DNA from: Megaleporinus macrocephalus
Taxonomy: Eukaryota > Chordata > Actinopteri > Characiformes > Anostomidae
Assembly: GCA_021613375.1 (NCBI GenBank)
Contig: CM038706.1
Location: forward strand, 20,774,866-20,838,865
DNA length: 64,000 nt
Reading direction: 5' to 3'
Numbering within the stretch: position 1 is the stretch's first letter; each line of letters begins with the position of its first letter. Shown piece by piece: positions 53,831 through 64,000 of the stretch. The position numbers were made by a program, and so were the translations under genes. The notes under the pieces are model-generated. The model did no database searches, was not told the origin of the DNA, and saw only the letters and a list, made by a program, of their open reading frames with translations.

Positions 53831-56070
53831 GATCATTCCACTTGTACATTATTGTTTTAACTTATTCCAGGCCCAAATAAAACAATTAATAAAGGGTGAA
53901 AGTCCTTGTGTGGTGTGGGTCTATTATGGCCATTTAGATCTGACTCTCAAGAGCAATGGCCAAAGAATCTTTCATTATTTATCATGCCACAACTATGTAA
54001 CACTCATACTGTTCATATCATGCACAATTACCATGAAATAAGTTATTTTACTCAGATGTCATTGTTTTCCACTGCCTGTAGGTTGCTGAGGAATTTGTTT
54101 TAGATTCCTGCATACCAGTATAGTAACAAAATACTGTTGTCCATATGTGCTTAAATTAAAAACAAGAAAAAAATGTAGGTTTTAATATATTGTAACTATG
54201 ACACAACATGTGTTTTCACAGAGTGGTTTCAGTCATTTACTGCCTCATCCTGCCCCATTTACACTGGTGCACGGCATTATGCACTGCAACAAAACAGCAC
54301 TCCAGCCTGGCTCCCATTTACACAACATCCAAACAGAGGCCCAGCACTAAAGTAGGCCATCCATCTTCCCAGTGTAAACGCCAATCCGCACTTTCAAGTA
54401 CAGTACATGCGCTTCTGTGTGCTCTGATTGGCTGCTTTGCACCCAGGGGCTCTTTTAATTGCAGGATCTTCTCTGTAGGTGGGAGGTTAGCTGATAACTC
54501 CTCAATAATCAAGTAAAAGTGTCGACCCAGAGGGCTGCAAGAGAGAGAGAGGTGTCACACGGTGGTGGGAGGCTGGGAGCACTAGTTCAATACACACTTA
54601 CACTCGCACACACACACACGTACACGCACTGCTCCTCTTCCTCAGGGAGGCCTGACAATTACTCCCTCATGAGGATTCATGGAGCCACCCTTTTCTCATT
54701 AACTATATTAAGAGGCCATCGCTCTGGCTGCTAAAGAGAGAAATGGGATATTTCCCCAGCGCCCCCCCTCTTTCCGCAGCACACCGCAGCCAGCTAGACC
54801 TGGCCTCAGCACTGGGAGACATGGCAGGCAGGGGGAAATGTAAAGCAGTCAGTCGAGTTACAGTACCAATCCCGACTTCAAAGGCTAGTAAGCAGTGAGA
54901 CTGGCAGCGCTGAAAGAGCTGGACAGGGAGGTGCTATATCTGAAGCCTCAGCTGCTAGCAATAAGTCTTATATGAGAAGTGCATGTGGGCAGGAAGGTGA
55001 CTGACATGCTGAATGCAAATGGATCCATAGCTTCAGCTAAGCGATCTGAAAACTCGCTGCAAATTGTATGATAGTTTAGTCTGACTGCTGGCAGCTTGAT
55101 AAAATAAATATTTGAAACCCTTACATCTTAGCATTAATAGCATATCTCTGCAAGCCCAGCCAAACTGATTCTACTGGAAATATTCTTGGACTGGGGGTGT
55201 GGCACGTCACTTCAGAGGACGTGGTGTAAAGTAATGAGAAGCGGGGTGTTTTGCCCTCTTAAATGTGCAAGACAACACATTTCACAAGTCTAACCTGGGT
55301 TCTCTCATCCACTGCATGTGGGCTGACAGAGAGCCATTTCTGTACAAACACGCCTAGGGCTATAGATACATGGCCCATTTTTTAAGCTTTAATTAATTTG
55401 TTGAGGGAAAATATGATAGCAACGCATGTTATGTTTCTGAAGATATTAAATCAGATGTAAATGCAGTGGAAAAGGAGAAAGGAGGGGGGCACGGGGGGAT
55501 ACACACTTTGGCTGATGAAACCTCATAATAATCGGAGAAATTCAAAGCCTCGCATTAGGAGATGTAACAGGATATTAATGAGAAGTAAACTGTGTGTTTG
55601 TGAAGAGCTGTTTGTGTGTATGCATGTGTGTGTGTGTGTGCTCCACAACTCTCTGTCACATGTCACAAAAATCTGTGTCAACATGATCTTCCACGAGCGA
55701 GATTACTTCAAAGAGACAGTAAACCTATCATGCAACAATGGCCGGCATAACATGCAGCCGGAAAATGCACAAGCCATCTCAAGGGCCTCCATAGAAATGG
55801 GCCAACAAACTTGTGCCGGTTGCATATACACATACATATGAGATGCAATTTATACAGGTCTTAACCAAAAAAACAAAAAACTAGTACCGTACTGTAAGTG
55901 CTGGAGCGTTTTGAATAGAAAGTGTTTGCTTTTGGAGTATCAGTCAGCTCTGACAGCCTTATGATTGACATATTTGTTCTTTCTCCGGGTCTGTCACCTT
56001 CAAGCATAGCATAAAGATGCCAATAGACAGCACTCAATCAAAGTGCTGTTCAAAAACAGGCACAAAACCA
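53831..56070. other. unique DNA with small GA, CA and GT tracts
   Basis: GA at 54539-54550, CA at about 54607-54619 and GT at 55626-55640. Repeat-free blocks lie between. A 126-codon plus-strand frame (55461-55841) and a 102-codon frame (54208-54516) show no domain. Confidence 0.4.
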
Positions 56071-57860
56071 TTCAGTCCGGGAACACATAAAAAGTCAATT
56101 GAATAAGTACACCTGAGCGAGTGGATATAGAGCGGATAATTACTACAAAAAATATATACAACCCCTTGCATGCCATGGCCAAAGACAGCTTCAGGCAAAA
56201 AGCAAGCCGTAGCAGAGTCAAGAACAACTCAGGCAGAGGTAGAATACGAGAAAACACATTTCAAGCTACAATTTAATAAACTTTACATGCTCCCCTAAGG
56301 TAAGACGTACAAGCACTTGTCTATGTGTCTGAGTTCTCCATGATTACCATTCTTGCTCCATCATGACCAAAAAATGGATCCGCTGATGACAGCCTCACCC
56401 CGCCCTTCGACCAGGGACGTGTGAGTGTATGTGTGTGTGTGTGTGCTTTCGACAGCACGGAGGAGAGCAGGGAGCTGCCGTGGAGACAGACAGGAAGCCT
56501 GTCAAGCAGCAGCTGTCAGACGGCTCTTTCTGATGCCATCATCTCATCAGCGGGGCTGCCAGTCTCACAGAGAGACAGCTATCAAAGATTCCACTCAGCA
56601 CTGACGAGAGCTAACATGGGGATGGGAGGAAATCCACACAGCCCCCATTTACACCACCAAACAAGCCTACTTCTCTAAAAAAAAGCCCCTAAAACTGATA
56701 AACTTTTGGAAAGATGATATTGATCCACCTGTCTATGTACACCCCACAACTTCCCTCTATTAACACCATGCTCCTGCTTTCCACGGTAGAAGTCATCACA
56801 GGCGCGCACCGAATATGATAGCACAAAGCCCACAAACATGACATATCTAAAGCTGTAATATAGTCTTTGTTGTCATTATATCCATCAAGATGAGTTGCCA
56901 ATGAGAGCGCACCCTTTAGTGATGCATTTGCTTGCTCTATCAGCAGACATGAGAGACTTGCAGTTCTTTCATTTCGTTTTCGAGTCAGAAGGATGAAGTG
57001 CTCGCTCTCTGCCAAGAACTTGTTTCTGTATTTTTCTTGCCCTTGCTTGTCTATCAAGCAAACATATGGCTCCCCATATGTGAAGATGTCAGGGGTGCGC
57101 TTGTCCTCTTGACGAGCCTGAATGTCTGACTTTTGAACTACAGTCAACAAGGAGCATGCTATCCCCTCCCATGCCTGCTTCATCGAATTTGTCACACGTA
57201 AACATTGATGCCGCTTGCTTTCCGCCTGCATATGAAGCATGCAAGAGCGCTTGTAATTTTCATTTCATAACACCTCTCTCAGCGAGACAACTAGTCCACA
57301 GAGCACATTTAACATACTTTTTTGCAGAGCGTGCATCATAAAACACAATGAATACTAAATTGGCCTAAACAAATCTGTATCGTTATAACCTGAAGGTAAC
57401 ATAACACCAGCTAAAGAAGGAATATTTGCCATAATAGATGGCCTAAAGCCGAGAGGGACCCTCTGGTAGTAATATAGTCTTATAAACAGACTACAAGTGC
57501 AGCTAGTTTTATTCCTTCTCTCTGGGCTGCTAAGTGCTTAAATAATATATTGCTTTCATAAGAGCATGCAAGCTGTATTTGCTTTTTGGAAATATGCCTC
57601 AATCCTTTGGGCAGTGTGATTAAGAATAAAATACTGGGTGCATTACTTCCAAATAAATTCCAATAGTGACATAGGCAAAGGGGAGGTGGAGGAAAAAGGG
57701 ATAGCGGTGGAGTTTTATGCGGGAGTCGCAGACCCAGGGCTGACAAGAAAGGCGGGCGGTTGAGGCATCCATTACTAGCAGAGCGTCCCCCTGGCATGCT
57801 AGCTAATGTATTACCTTTGGATTACTGTAATATCTACGTGATGTATGTGTGCTGAGCAAA
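56071..57860. other. unique block, weak regulatory candidate
   Basis: It is transposon-free with mixed composition, apart from a GT run at 56430-56445. It contains the 183-codon minus-strand frame. It could be conserved non-coding DNA by texture; no decisive site cluster was found. Confidence 0.3.
56689..57240 (-). other. 183-codon open frame, probably non-coding
   Basis: This is the second longest open frame, on the minus strand. The translation is of mixed composition with no domain, signal peptide or transmembrane segment that I recognise. No flanking exons or promoter were seen, and the start codon has no special support. A lineage-specific gene or transcript exon remains possible. Confidence 0.12.
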
Positions 57861-58270
57861 GCACAAGGCCCTGGGCGGGGGGACTAAAGGCCCGAGCAGA
57901 TGTAAGAAGCCCGGCCCCCCTGGAGGAGTGTAGCTGTACCTCCACTGGCTGGAACCGGCGCCCCCACCTCCTCCCAGCACCGGAGCCGGGTAAACTTAGT
58001 GCACGGCGGGCGTGCAGGGCCTTCTCTGGAGCTCCAGGGACCCACTAGAGCCTGCGGGCCACGAGGCTGATAAGTCAGGCAGCCATTCGTGAGCCCAAAT
58101 AAAGGCAGTAAAGTTGACTGGTGAGAATGCGGCACGGCCCGGGGTTGGTAGACTGCTCCTCTGAGGAGAGAGAGCTGCGACTCTACCCTCAAATGCACAC
58201 ACGTACACACATCCTTACGGCCCGGCGGATCCATCAACTTTATTCACCCCCCCTCCCCGACCGACGTGCA
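57861..58270. promoter_or_regulatory. GC- and CpG-rich islet
   Basis: A hand count gives about 24 CpG in 410 bp at roughly 59% GC (observed/expected about 0.67), against CpG-poor surroundings. It could be a promoter or a GC-rich developmental enhancer. No exon, TATA box or initiator was recognised. A 117-codon minus-strand frame (57884-58237) is probably compositional. Confidence 0.35.
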
Positions 58271-58610
58271 CACACAAATATTTATTTTTTCTTGATTTTC
58301 CCCCACTTTCTTTCCTTCTTCCAAGCACAAAAAAGAAAATCACACCTCTCGCTCTTCCCGGCTCATGCCAAAATAATCAATGGCTTTCCCGAGCGGGCCG
58401 GCGGAGCTGACGAGCAGAGGGGGATACAGACATGGCTCCAGGGCTCGGCTACAGATAATAAGTGAGGAACAGTCCTTGGGTATGTTTTACAGCTATCAAG
58501 ACTCATCATATTTGACATGCATTGTGGTGTTTACAGAGTCCCAGTAAAACCTCCAGCTATATACTTAACAGGGTGCAGTGCACAAACACAAGTTCTGAAA
58601 GCGTTTGGGC

Positions 58611-58647
58611 GAGAGAGAGAGAGACAGAGAGAGAGAAAGGGGGGGGA
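58611..58647 (+). repeat. (GA)n purine tract ending in G8
   Basis: Nearly pure purine over 37 bp, with one C at 58625. Confidence 0.88.
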
Positions 58648-59744
58648 AATCTAACCGTGCTCTTATGCGTGTCCCATTTCTTATTCACGGCGCTATTCTC
58701 AGTGTTAACACCTGTCAGCTGACTGACTTCTTGTTCCCCACGGCTTATGAAAAAATCATGGCTATGGGGTTCAGAGTCAACAGTCCCATCAATATAAATT
58801 CACCATGGTCTTCATGGAACATTAGGCGGATTCCTGTTTCCCTACAAAGCCCCGCGTCTCTCTGCCGCCGCCGATATGCACAGCAAAACGGAAGGAGGGG
58901 AAAAAAAGAGAAAGAAATACCAAAATGGTTTCTTTAAAGAGTATTTTTCACTCGTGTGAATAACACAGCCATAAATAGGCCATGAAACATTTATTTCAGA
59001 GTGTAGCTTTTTCGAAGCATAGCGTTATTTGTAGAACAAATTAAAAGCATTAATCCAATAATGAATCACGACACTTTACATGCCATCGAAACAATTTCCG
59101 TTTTTTTCTTTTATTTATATTTTACTTTTAAAAACAGCAAAGAAACCTAAAAATAATAAAAAATTTAAAAAAAACAATAAAACATCTCTTATCACTGTAC
59201 AGATTTCTTGCAATCAAGTCGATCAAATAAGGCCCATCAGTGTAGCGATCATTCCAGAGTGGGAACCTCTCACAAAAGCCAACCCGTAACTTGACAAGGA
59301 CCTGCGGTTAAGCTTGCAGCTGGACTTACGTGAGTGGTCAGCAGCACGTCGGCTCACAGACGTGATGGCATTCCCGCTCTGTTTGAGATAATTCAACAAG
59401 GCTGCCCAGACCTCCAGACAGGGAAAAAAGGGCTGAAGGATACAAGGAGACATCGCTCCACTGAACTCCCGTCTAAGAGTGCCCTTAAACAAAGGGATGG
59501 CGGACGGATTTGCGTTACATATGGCTGACTGGCTGTTAGGGGGCTCTTCTCGAACGCATTGAAAGTTAATTATCTACACTACTTCTCCCCGGCTTCGCCG
59601 TGCTAATACAAGCTGCTCTTGACCTTATGCTAGTGTGTGTGAAGCAGATGAAAGTATGGCATTTCTTCATGATTGGATTAACTTCAGATGTGGCGAGTGT
59701 CTGGGAGTATTACAGCAGAGGCTCTGTGATCTGCCCTCCTCTCC

Positions 59745-59850
59745 TCGTCTCTCTCTTTCCTCTCTCTCTTTCTCTCTCCCCCCAAAACCCTCACCCCCCA
59801 GCCCAGGGCACATCGGACTCTTTGCACACACACACACACACATACACACA
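59745..59850. repeat. CT-rich and (CA)n tracts
   Basis: A degenerate CT run and C run are followed, after about 25 bp, by CA repeats with one CATA interruption. Confidence 0.88.
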
Positions 59851-60249
59851 GCCCGCGGAGAGCGCTCTCTCGCTCTGTAAGCTTCAGCACACACAGGCTT
59901 GATAATCGACTCAATTAAGTAGGTCCAATTGCCATAGCAAATTGATCCAAGTTATAACATTATCATTAGCACTTAAAGTATGGCAATTATAGGACATTCA
60001 CAGGCAGAGGCAAGAAGAATGGGAAGGGAAAATGAAGTGACTTTGCACAAAAGGACATCCATTTCAGACGCACTGGGTGGTGTAAATAGCCCTGGTGTCA
60101 GCAGTATGGAGATAAAAGAACTGAAACATCCCATCACGTGCGTCAGCTGCTTGCTCTCTGTGCTAGCACCACACAATTCCTCAGCAGACAAATGAGTGCA
60201 AGAGAATTTCTCCATTTTCAACCAGTCACCTTAGCTAGTCTGTGCACTC

Positions 60250-61620
60250 AAGTCTGAGATCTATGACTATGTGTCAAACTCACACCAAATCTCTGGCAGG
60301 GATACTAGCAACACGGCACAACAGTGTAATGCTGGCCATCTAGGCCAACACTTTATCATGAAACCAATTTGGTCGACTGGTTGAAAATGTAGAGAAGCTA
60401 ACTATGTCGCATGCAACAAAGTCTGACTTACTGACAGTGAAAAAGGACCCAGACTGTACGCTCAAGTATGACTATGCTACAAAAATGACACTAACAAAGT
60501 GATCCTGTAGTAGCACATTACAATGTAAAGCTTAATATGTACACCAAAGAATTCCCATGTTGCAAGAGCAACTCAATGAAAATGTATGATTGTAAAACTA
60601 TACAAACTATGTACAACAAACTACCTGAACCTGAATAGTAACTAGGGCCAGGTATCGCCACTGATTTCCCGGATCGATTCACAAGGTCCCAATTCAATTC
60701 GATTTCCGATTCGATTCAATTCAATATCAATTCATTTAGGGATATTTCAGTTACAATAATAGGTTTTGTTTGAATATGAAAAGAGATTTTCAGAGAACTA
60801 ATGTGGTAAATGTACAAGGAACACTGAATCGATTTGAATCGAAAAATCGATTTTTTAAACACACCCCTAATAGTAACTACATAAACCAAATATCATCATA
60901 TCACAAAATCTAGCCAACAGAATGAAAATAGAGAAATGTAATGCTTGCTATGTACATCAAAGGAATTTGCATGTTATAAAGTCTGGTTAACTAAAGAAAA
61001 AAGAAAACATGCAAAGCTGTACATAGAAATATTAGTATGTTACAAAATTTGACTAGACAAAAATGTAAAAATTAATGCTGACTATGTAAATCAAACATTA
61101 GTATATTTTAAAGTCTAGTTAACTGGATGAAAAAGGAAAAATGTGATTTAACTATGTACACCAAAACATTAGCATGCTACAAAGTCTGACTCCAAATGTT
61201 CCCAACTACAAAGTCTGACTGTCTGAAAAAAAACAATGGCGGCTAACCAAGTAAAAGTAACCAAGTAAAAATATTAGCATGTTAGCAAAATTTTGTTAAC
61301 TGGTTGAAAATGGAGAATGAAATGCTAACTATGTACACCAAAGTATGTTACAAAGTCTGGCTGACTTGACAAAAACATATAAAACTACTCATACTAAGTC
61401 TGTTTGGATAGAAATGGCTAACTAATCCAAAATATTAGAATGTCAAATGATATAGTTAACTGGTTGGCAATGTAGTCATGCAATGCAAAGCATGTGTTAA
61501 CATTAGCATTTATGTAGACTGAACTATTAGCATGTTATGCATTTTAATTAACTGGTTGAAAATGGCGGAACATAACAATAACTATGCAGGCTCAAGTATC
61601 ACTAACTCTGAATGAGCCAC
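60250..61620. repeat. degenerate tandem array, period about 65-75 bp
   Basis: A unit readable as taactatgtacaccaaa, attagcatgttacaaagtct, ggttaactggttgaaaat, ggagaaatgtaatgc recurs through the interval. The catgttacaaagtct-like word is recognisable near 60410, 60475, 60557, 60900, 60970, 61035, 61103, 61173, 61203, 61279, 61344 and 61531. In the best-preserved part successive copies lie about 65-70 bp apart. The array is old, with heavily substituted units, and is interrupted by a hAT-like element at 60643-60869. It has no CRISPR-like constant repeat and no coding capacity. Confidence 0.75.
60643..60869. mobile_element. 227-bp hAT-like MITE with perfect 8-bp target-site duplication
   Basis: The element begins TAGGGCCAGG and ends ACACCCCTA, giving short inverted ends (TAGGG/CCCTA). 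It is flanked by identical atagtaac at 60635-60642 and 60870-60877. Internal aatcgatt and gattcaattcgatt words are arranged in inverted fashion. An 8-bp duplication is the hAT hallmark. It is non-autonomous and similar to common fish elements with cgattcaattcgatt motifs. Removing it joins two stretches of the surrounding array. Confidence 0.85.
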
Positions 61621-64000
61621 TATTATTCAGTACCACTCCTGAGACCTCCTAAAAAAAAAGATTTCCCAGTTTAAACCCTATTTAAATCACACCTCCAGAA
61701 ACGAGCAGTTCCTCCAGCGCGCTCTTGACTCCCCCAGTCCCAAACCAGAAACATAACAAAATATCCTTATAAAAACCACAGAGACCATCCTCAACATTGT
61801 TTGGTAGTCAGTGGGGAGAGGTTTATAGATGTGTGCATGTGTAGTATAAGGCTGTGACTGACAGGGACAGGCAGCCATCAGCAGTGAGTGATACACGACG
61901 GAGCTCTAGAGCAGCCTGGCACTGGCACGTAGCCGACAGGCGTTGAGAGACGACATGACACGGCAGCGGAGGGCTCCCTCCCTAATTGTTTCCGAAAAAA
62001 TGACATTTGTGTTTTTTTGCACCTTGCTTCAGGTGTCAGTGCCTCTCAGATTAGAGGGCTTGCGATGGCGTGATTGCCCTCAAGCACCTTATTTGATGTT
62101 TTGAGGAGTGTCATTTCCTCATGCGACTCCATAGAAATTGAAATCTGTATTTATTTACATGCAAGGTTAATAGAAAAAGATGCCTAAGTGCAGCTGCCAC
62201 TCAAGCGTAATTTTATGCAGACAGGTCTCAGTGCGCCTGTACAATGGGGAGGAGGTACAAAAGCAGAATATGAAATTGTATCATAAGGCAGACTAAGGCA
62301 AATGATGTGATAAAGCATCTTACTTTAACTTCAGTGCCTATCACCATAGCTCTTTTTGATGCATTTCCACAAAAAGCTTAACTAATAAGATTTACTATAT
62401 TTTTCTTCTGGTAAAGCACACAACTGGGTACTCTGGGGCGTGTCACCCAAGTTGTTAGTGCTAAATACTAAACAACATCTCAACCAAAAGTTTCATACAG
62501 TTTTGTAGCCATACACAAATTATATTATGACTTGATCTTCATATTTTATTTAGTTCTAATGCTCACTACACTATATGTTCCATGCCCTCTTCTATAAGGG
62601 CAGGCCTACTGGCTTCTAAAAGCGTGATATTATATAGACAACACTGCCACTTGCTGCTAAACAGCAAGTACAGCATTCACTTCTTTTAAAGAAAACTCTC
62701 CATGGGCTCATCCCACATGCAAATGTACAAGGCAATCCTTGGGTCCTACTTCCTTTCAGTACTATTTTAGGATTTTTTATTAATCAGAATCTGATATTGT
62801 CAAGGTTGATATTCAGAGGATTCATTTAATAAATTATGTGGGTAGTGTATATAATTTTAAATAACATCCTGGAGAGATGGAGCAGCCTGATCCAGGACAA
62901 TCAAACTCCAAGATCATAAATAAAATGTATATGTTGCTGCTCCAAAACTACAGGAGAAGGAAAAATCATACTTACATAGACATGTGTTTTTAAGCAGATT
63001 GGGAGGTTTGGTTTGGTTCATTAAGGCATTTTCAAATTTTTTTCCAAAACTGAAAATAGATACAAAAAACTGAAAAAATATATTCTGACAATAGCAATGT
63101 ATTTTAATTACTGTATTTCTGAAACAGGCTCAGATAAAAGCTACGTTCTACTGACTGCAGGTTACATTTTGCTGGTTTTAGGAGAATAAGTTTTTCCTTG
63201 TCAGTGCTAGAAAAGGAAAGTTCAAGTACATTTTATCAACCTATCCCTCCACAATAATGACATGTTGTATCATAAATGATCATTGTATGCACTTTTAATA
63301 CAAGTGTATATAATGAGATTTTAGTCCAAATAATTTTGGGCCATTTCTAATGATCCATTTGTTGTGAAATGTTCACACAAGGTGAAGAATGGCTGCGGCG
63401 CTCATATAGAAATACAATAGCAGATATGTATTTATCCAAATCTAACCGGCACCAAGCTGGAGGATAAACGCTGTGCACAATGTGTTGGTCCCCCTTTTAG
63501 AAGGTGGCGTGGTAAAGCTGACACTTTCAGCTAATTGTCGGAATGGCTTTGCTTAGCCAGCTCCTGAGGGGCAGCATTCTGTAGTGAAAAAGCTATTAAC
63601 CATTTGAGCAATGCAGCGAAACCTATAAGCTTAGCCTCCGCACCTCATTTAAGCACTGTGAAGATGTAAATTCTTCCGCCAGAGGCCATAATACATACAC
63701 ACTGCACAAAATCCCTGAAGTCCACAGCTACACAAAGACCCCAACTTTACAATCGCATAATGAAATGTTCACGTGACAGAGATTAGGGCATTTTAGCGCA
63801 ATTCCAAATCAGTCATTTAAGTGTGTATATTAAGAAATGCATTGCTTTCATTGTTCATTTAGGCGAACTACCAGCTGCTTTCAAGTGACAGGTTAGCAAA
63901 ACAACCAAACCTATTGCAACAGTAACCCATTCCAATGAAATCAAAGGGGGGAAGCTGTTGAATTATTTTGTTTCATATGAGCACTTGCATTTGTTTGTTC
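61621..64000. other. unique non-coding DNA to window end
   Basis: The part 61680-62170 has mixed composition, 62200-63350 is AT-rich, and 63350-63960 is again mixed and repeat-free. No gene, repeat or site cluster was recognised. Confidence 0.45.

Larger units (their letters stand above)
58271..60249. other. unique DNA with purine, A-rich and CT/CA tracts
   Basis: GA then G8 at 58611-58647, an A-rich stretch at about 59140-59185, CT-rich at 59745-59782 and CA at 59825-59850. The intervening sequence is transposon-free. No gene was recognised. Confidence 0.45.

Noticed and set aside
60250..61620. CRISPR-like repeat array
   Set aside because: The units are contiguous and strongly diverged, with no constant repeat and unique spacers, and the DNA is vertebrate-like.

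Overview
The window looks like vertebrate, and most likely teleost fish, nuclear DNA. It is AT-rich, has abundant (CA)n, (TA)n and (GA)n microsatellites, and carries a tRNA-headed SINE with a TGGA-repeat tail of the kind found across teleosts. The long fold-back element at 2.8-3.5 kb resembles a repeat I associate with characins, catfishes and electric fishes (Otophysi). That clade assignment rests on memory of the repeat family and is only moderately secure.

I find no protein-coding gene. No open frame carries a recognisable domain, no exon-like frame with convincing splice sites was seen, and there is no RNA gene, retrotransposon coding region, virus or toxin gene. The longest open frames (199 and 183 codons, both minus strand) have no recognisable motif and lie in unique, enhancer-like sequence. 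The window is best read as a gene desert or part of a very large intron.

Two kinds of territory alternate. Repeat-laden AT-rich blocks lie at about 0-8, 11-13, 32.6-36, 39-48 and 60.2-63.3 kb. They hold SINE copies, DNA-transposon remnants, two duplicated blocks, minisatellites and a palindromic microsatellite. The remaining unique stretches (about 8-11, 13.4-32, 36.7-38.9, 48.3-60 kb) have few transposons. They contain clusters of MEIS/TGIF, PBX-HOX, homeodomain and TCF/LEF-like sites and two CpG-rich islets. This pattern fits the regulatory landscape of a developmental gene outside the window. That is inference: conservation cannot be measured from one sequence.

The best-supported structural observations are: a degenerate ~65-75 bp tandem array at 60.25-61.62 kb split by a small hAT-like element with a perfect 8-bp target-site duplication; a duplicated block at 4.94-5.84 and 7.21-7.68 kb with near-identical 66-bp inverted arms in one copy and a hAT-like insertion in the other; a ~210-bp direct repeat at 41.67 and 42.86 kb; a self-complementary (AC)n(AT)n(GT)n tract; six TGACAG-type sites in about 310 bp at 14.43-14.75 kb; and a CpG islet at 10.14-10.44 kb. 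I did not recognise a wholly new biological system.
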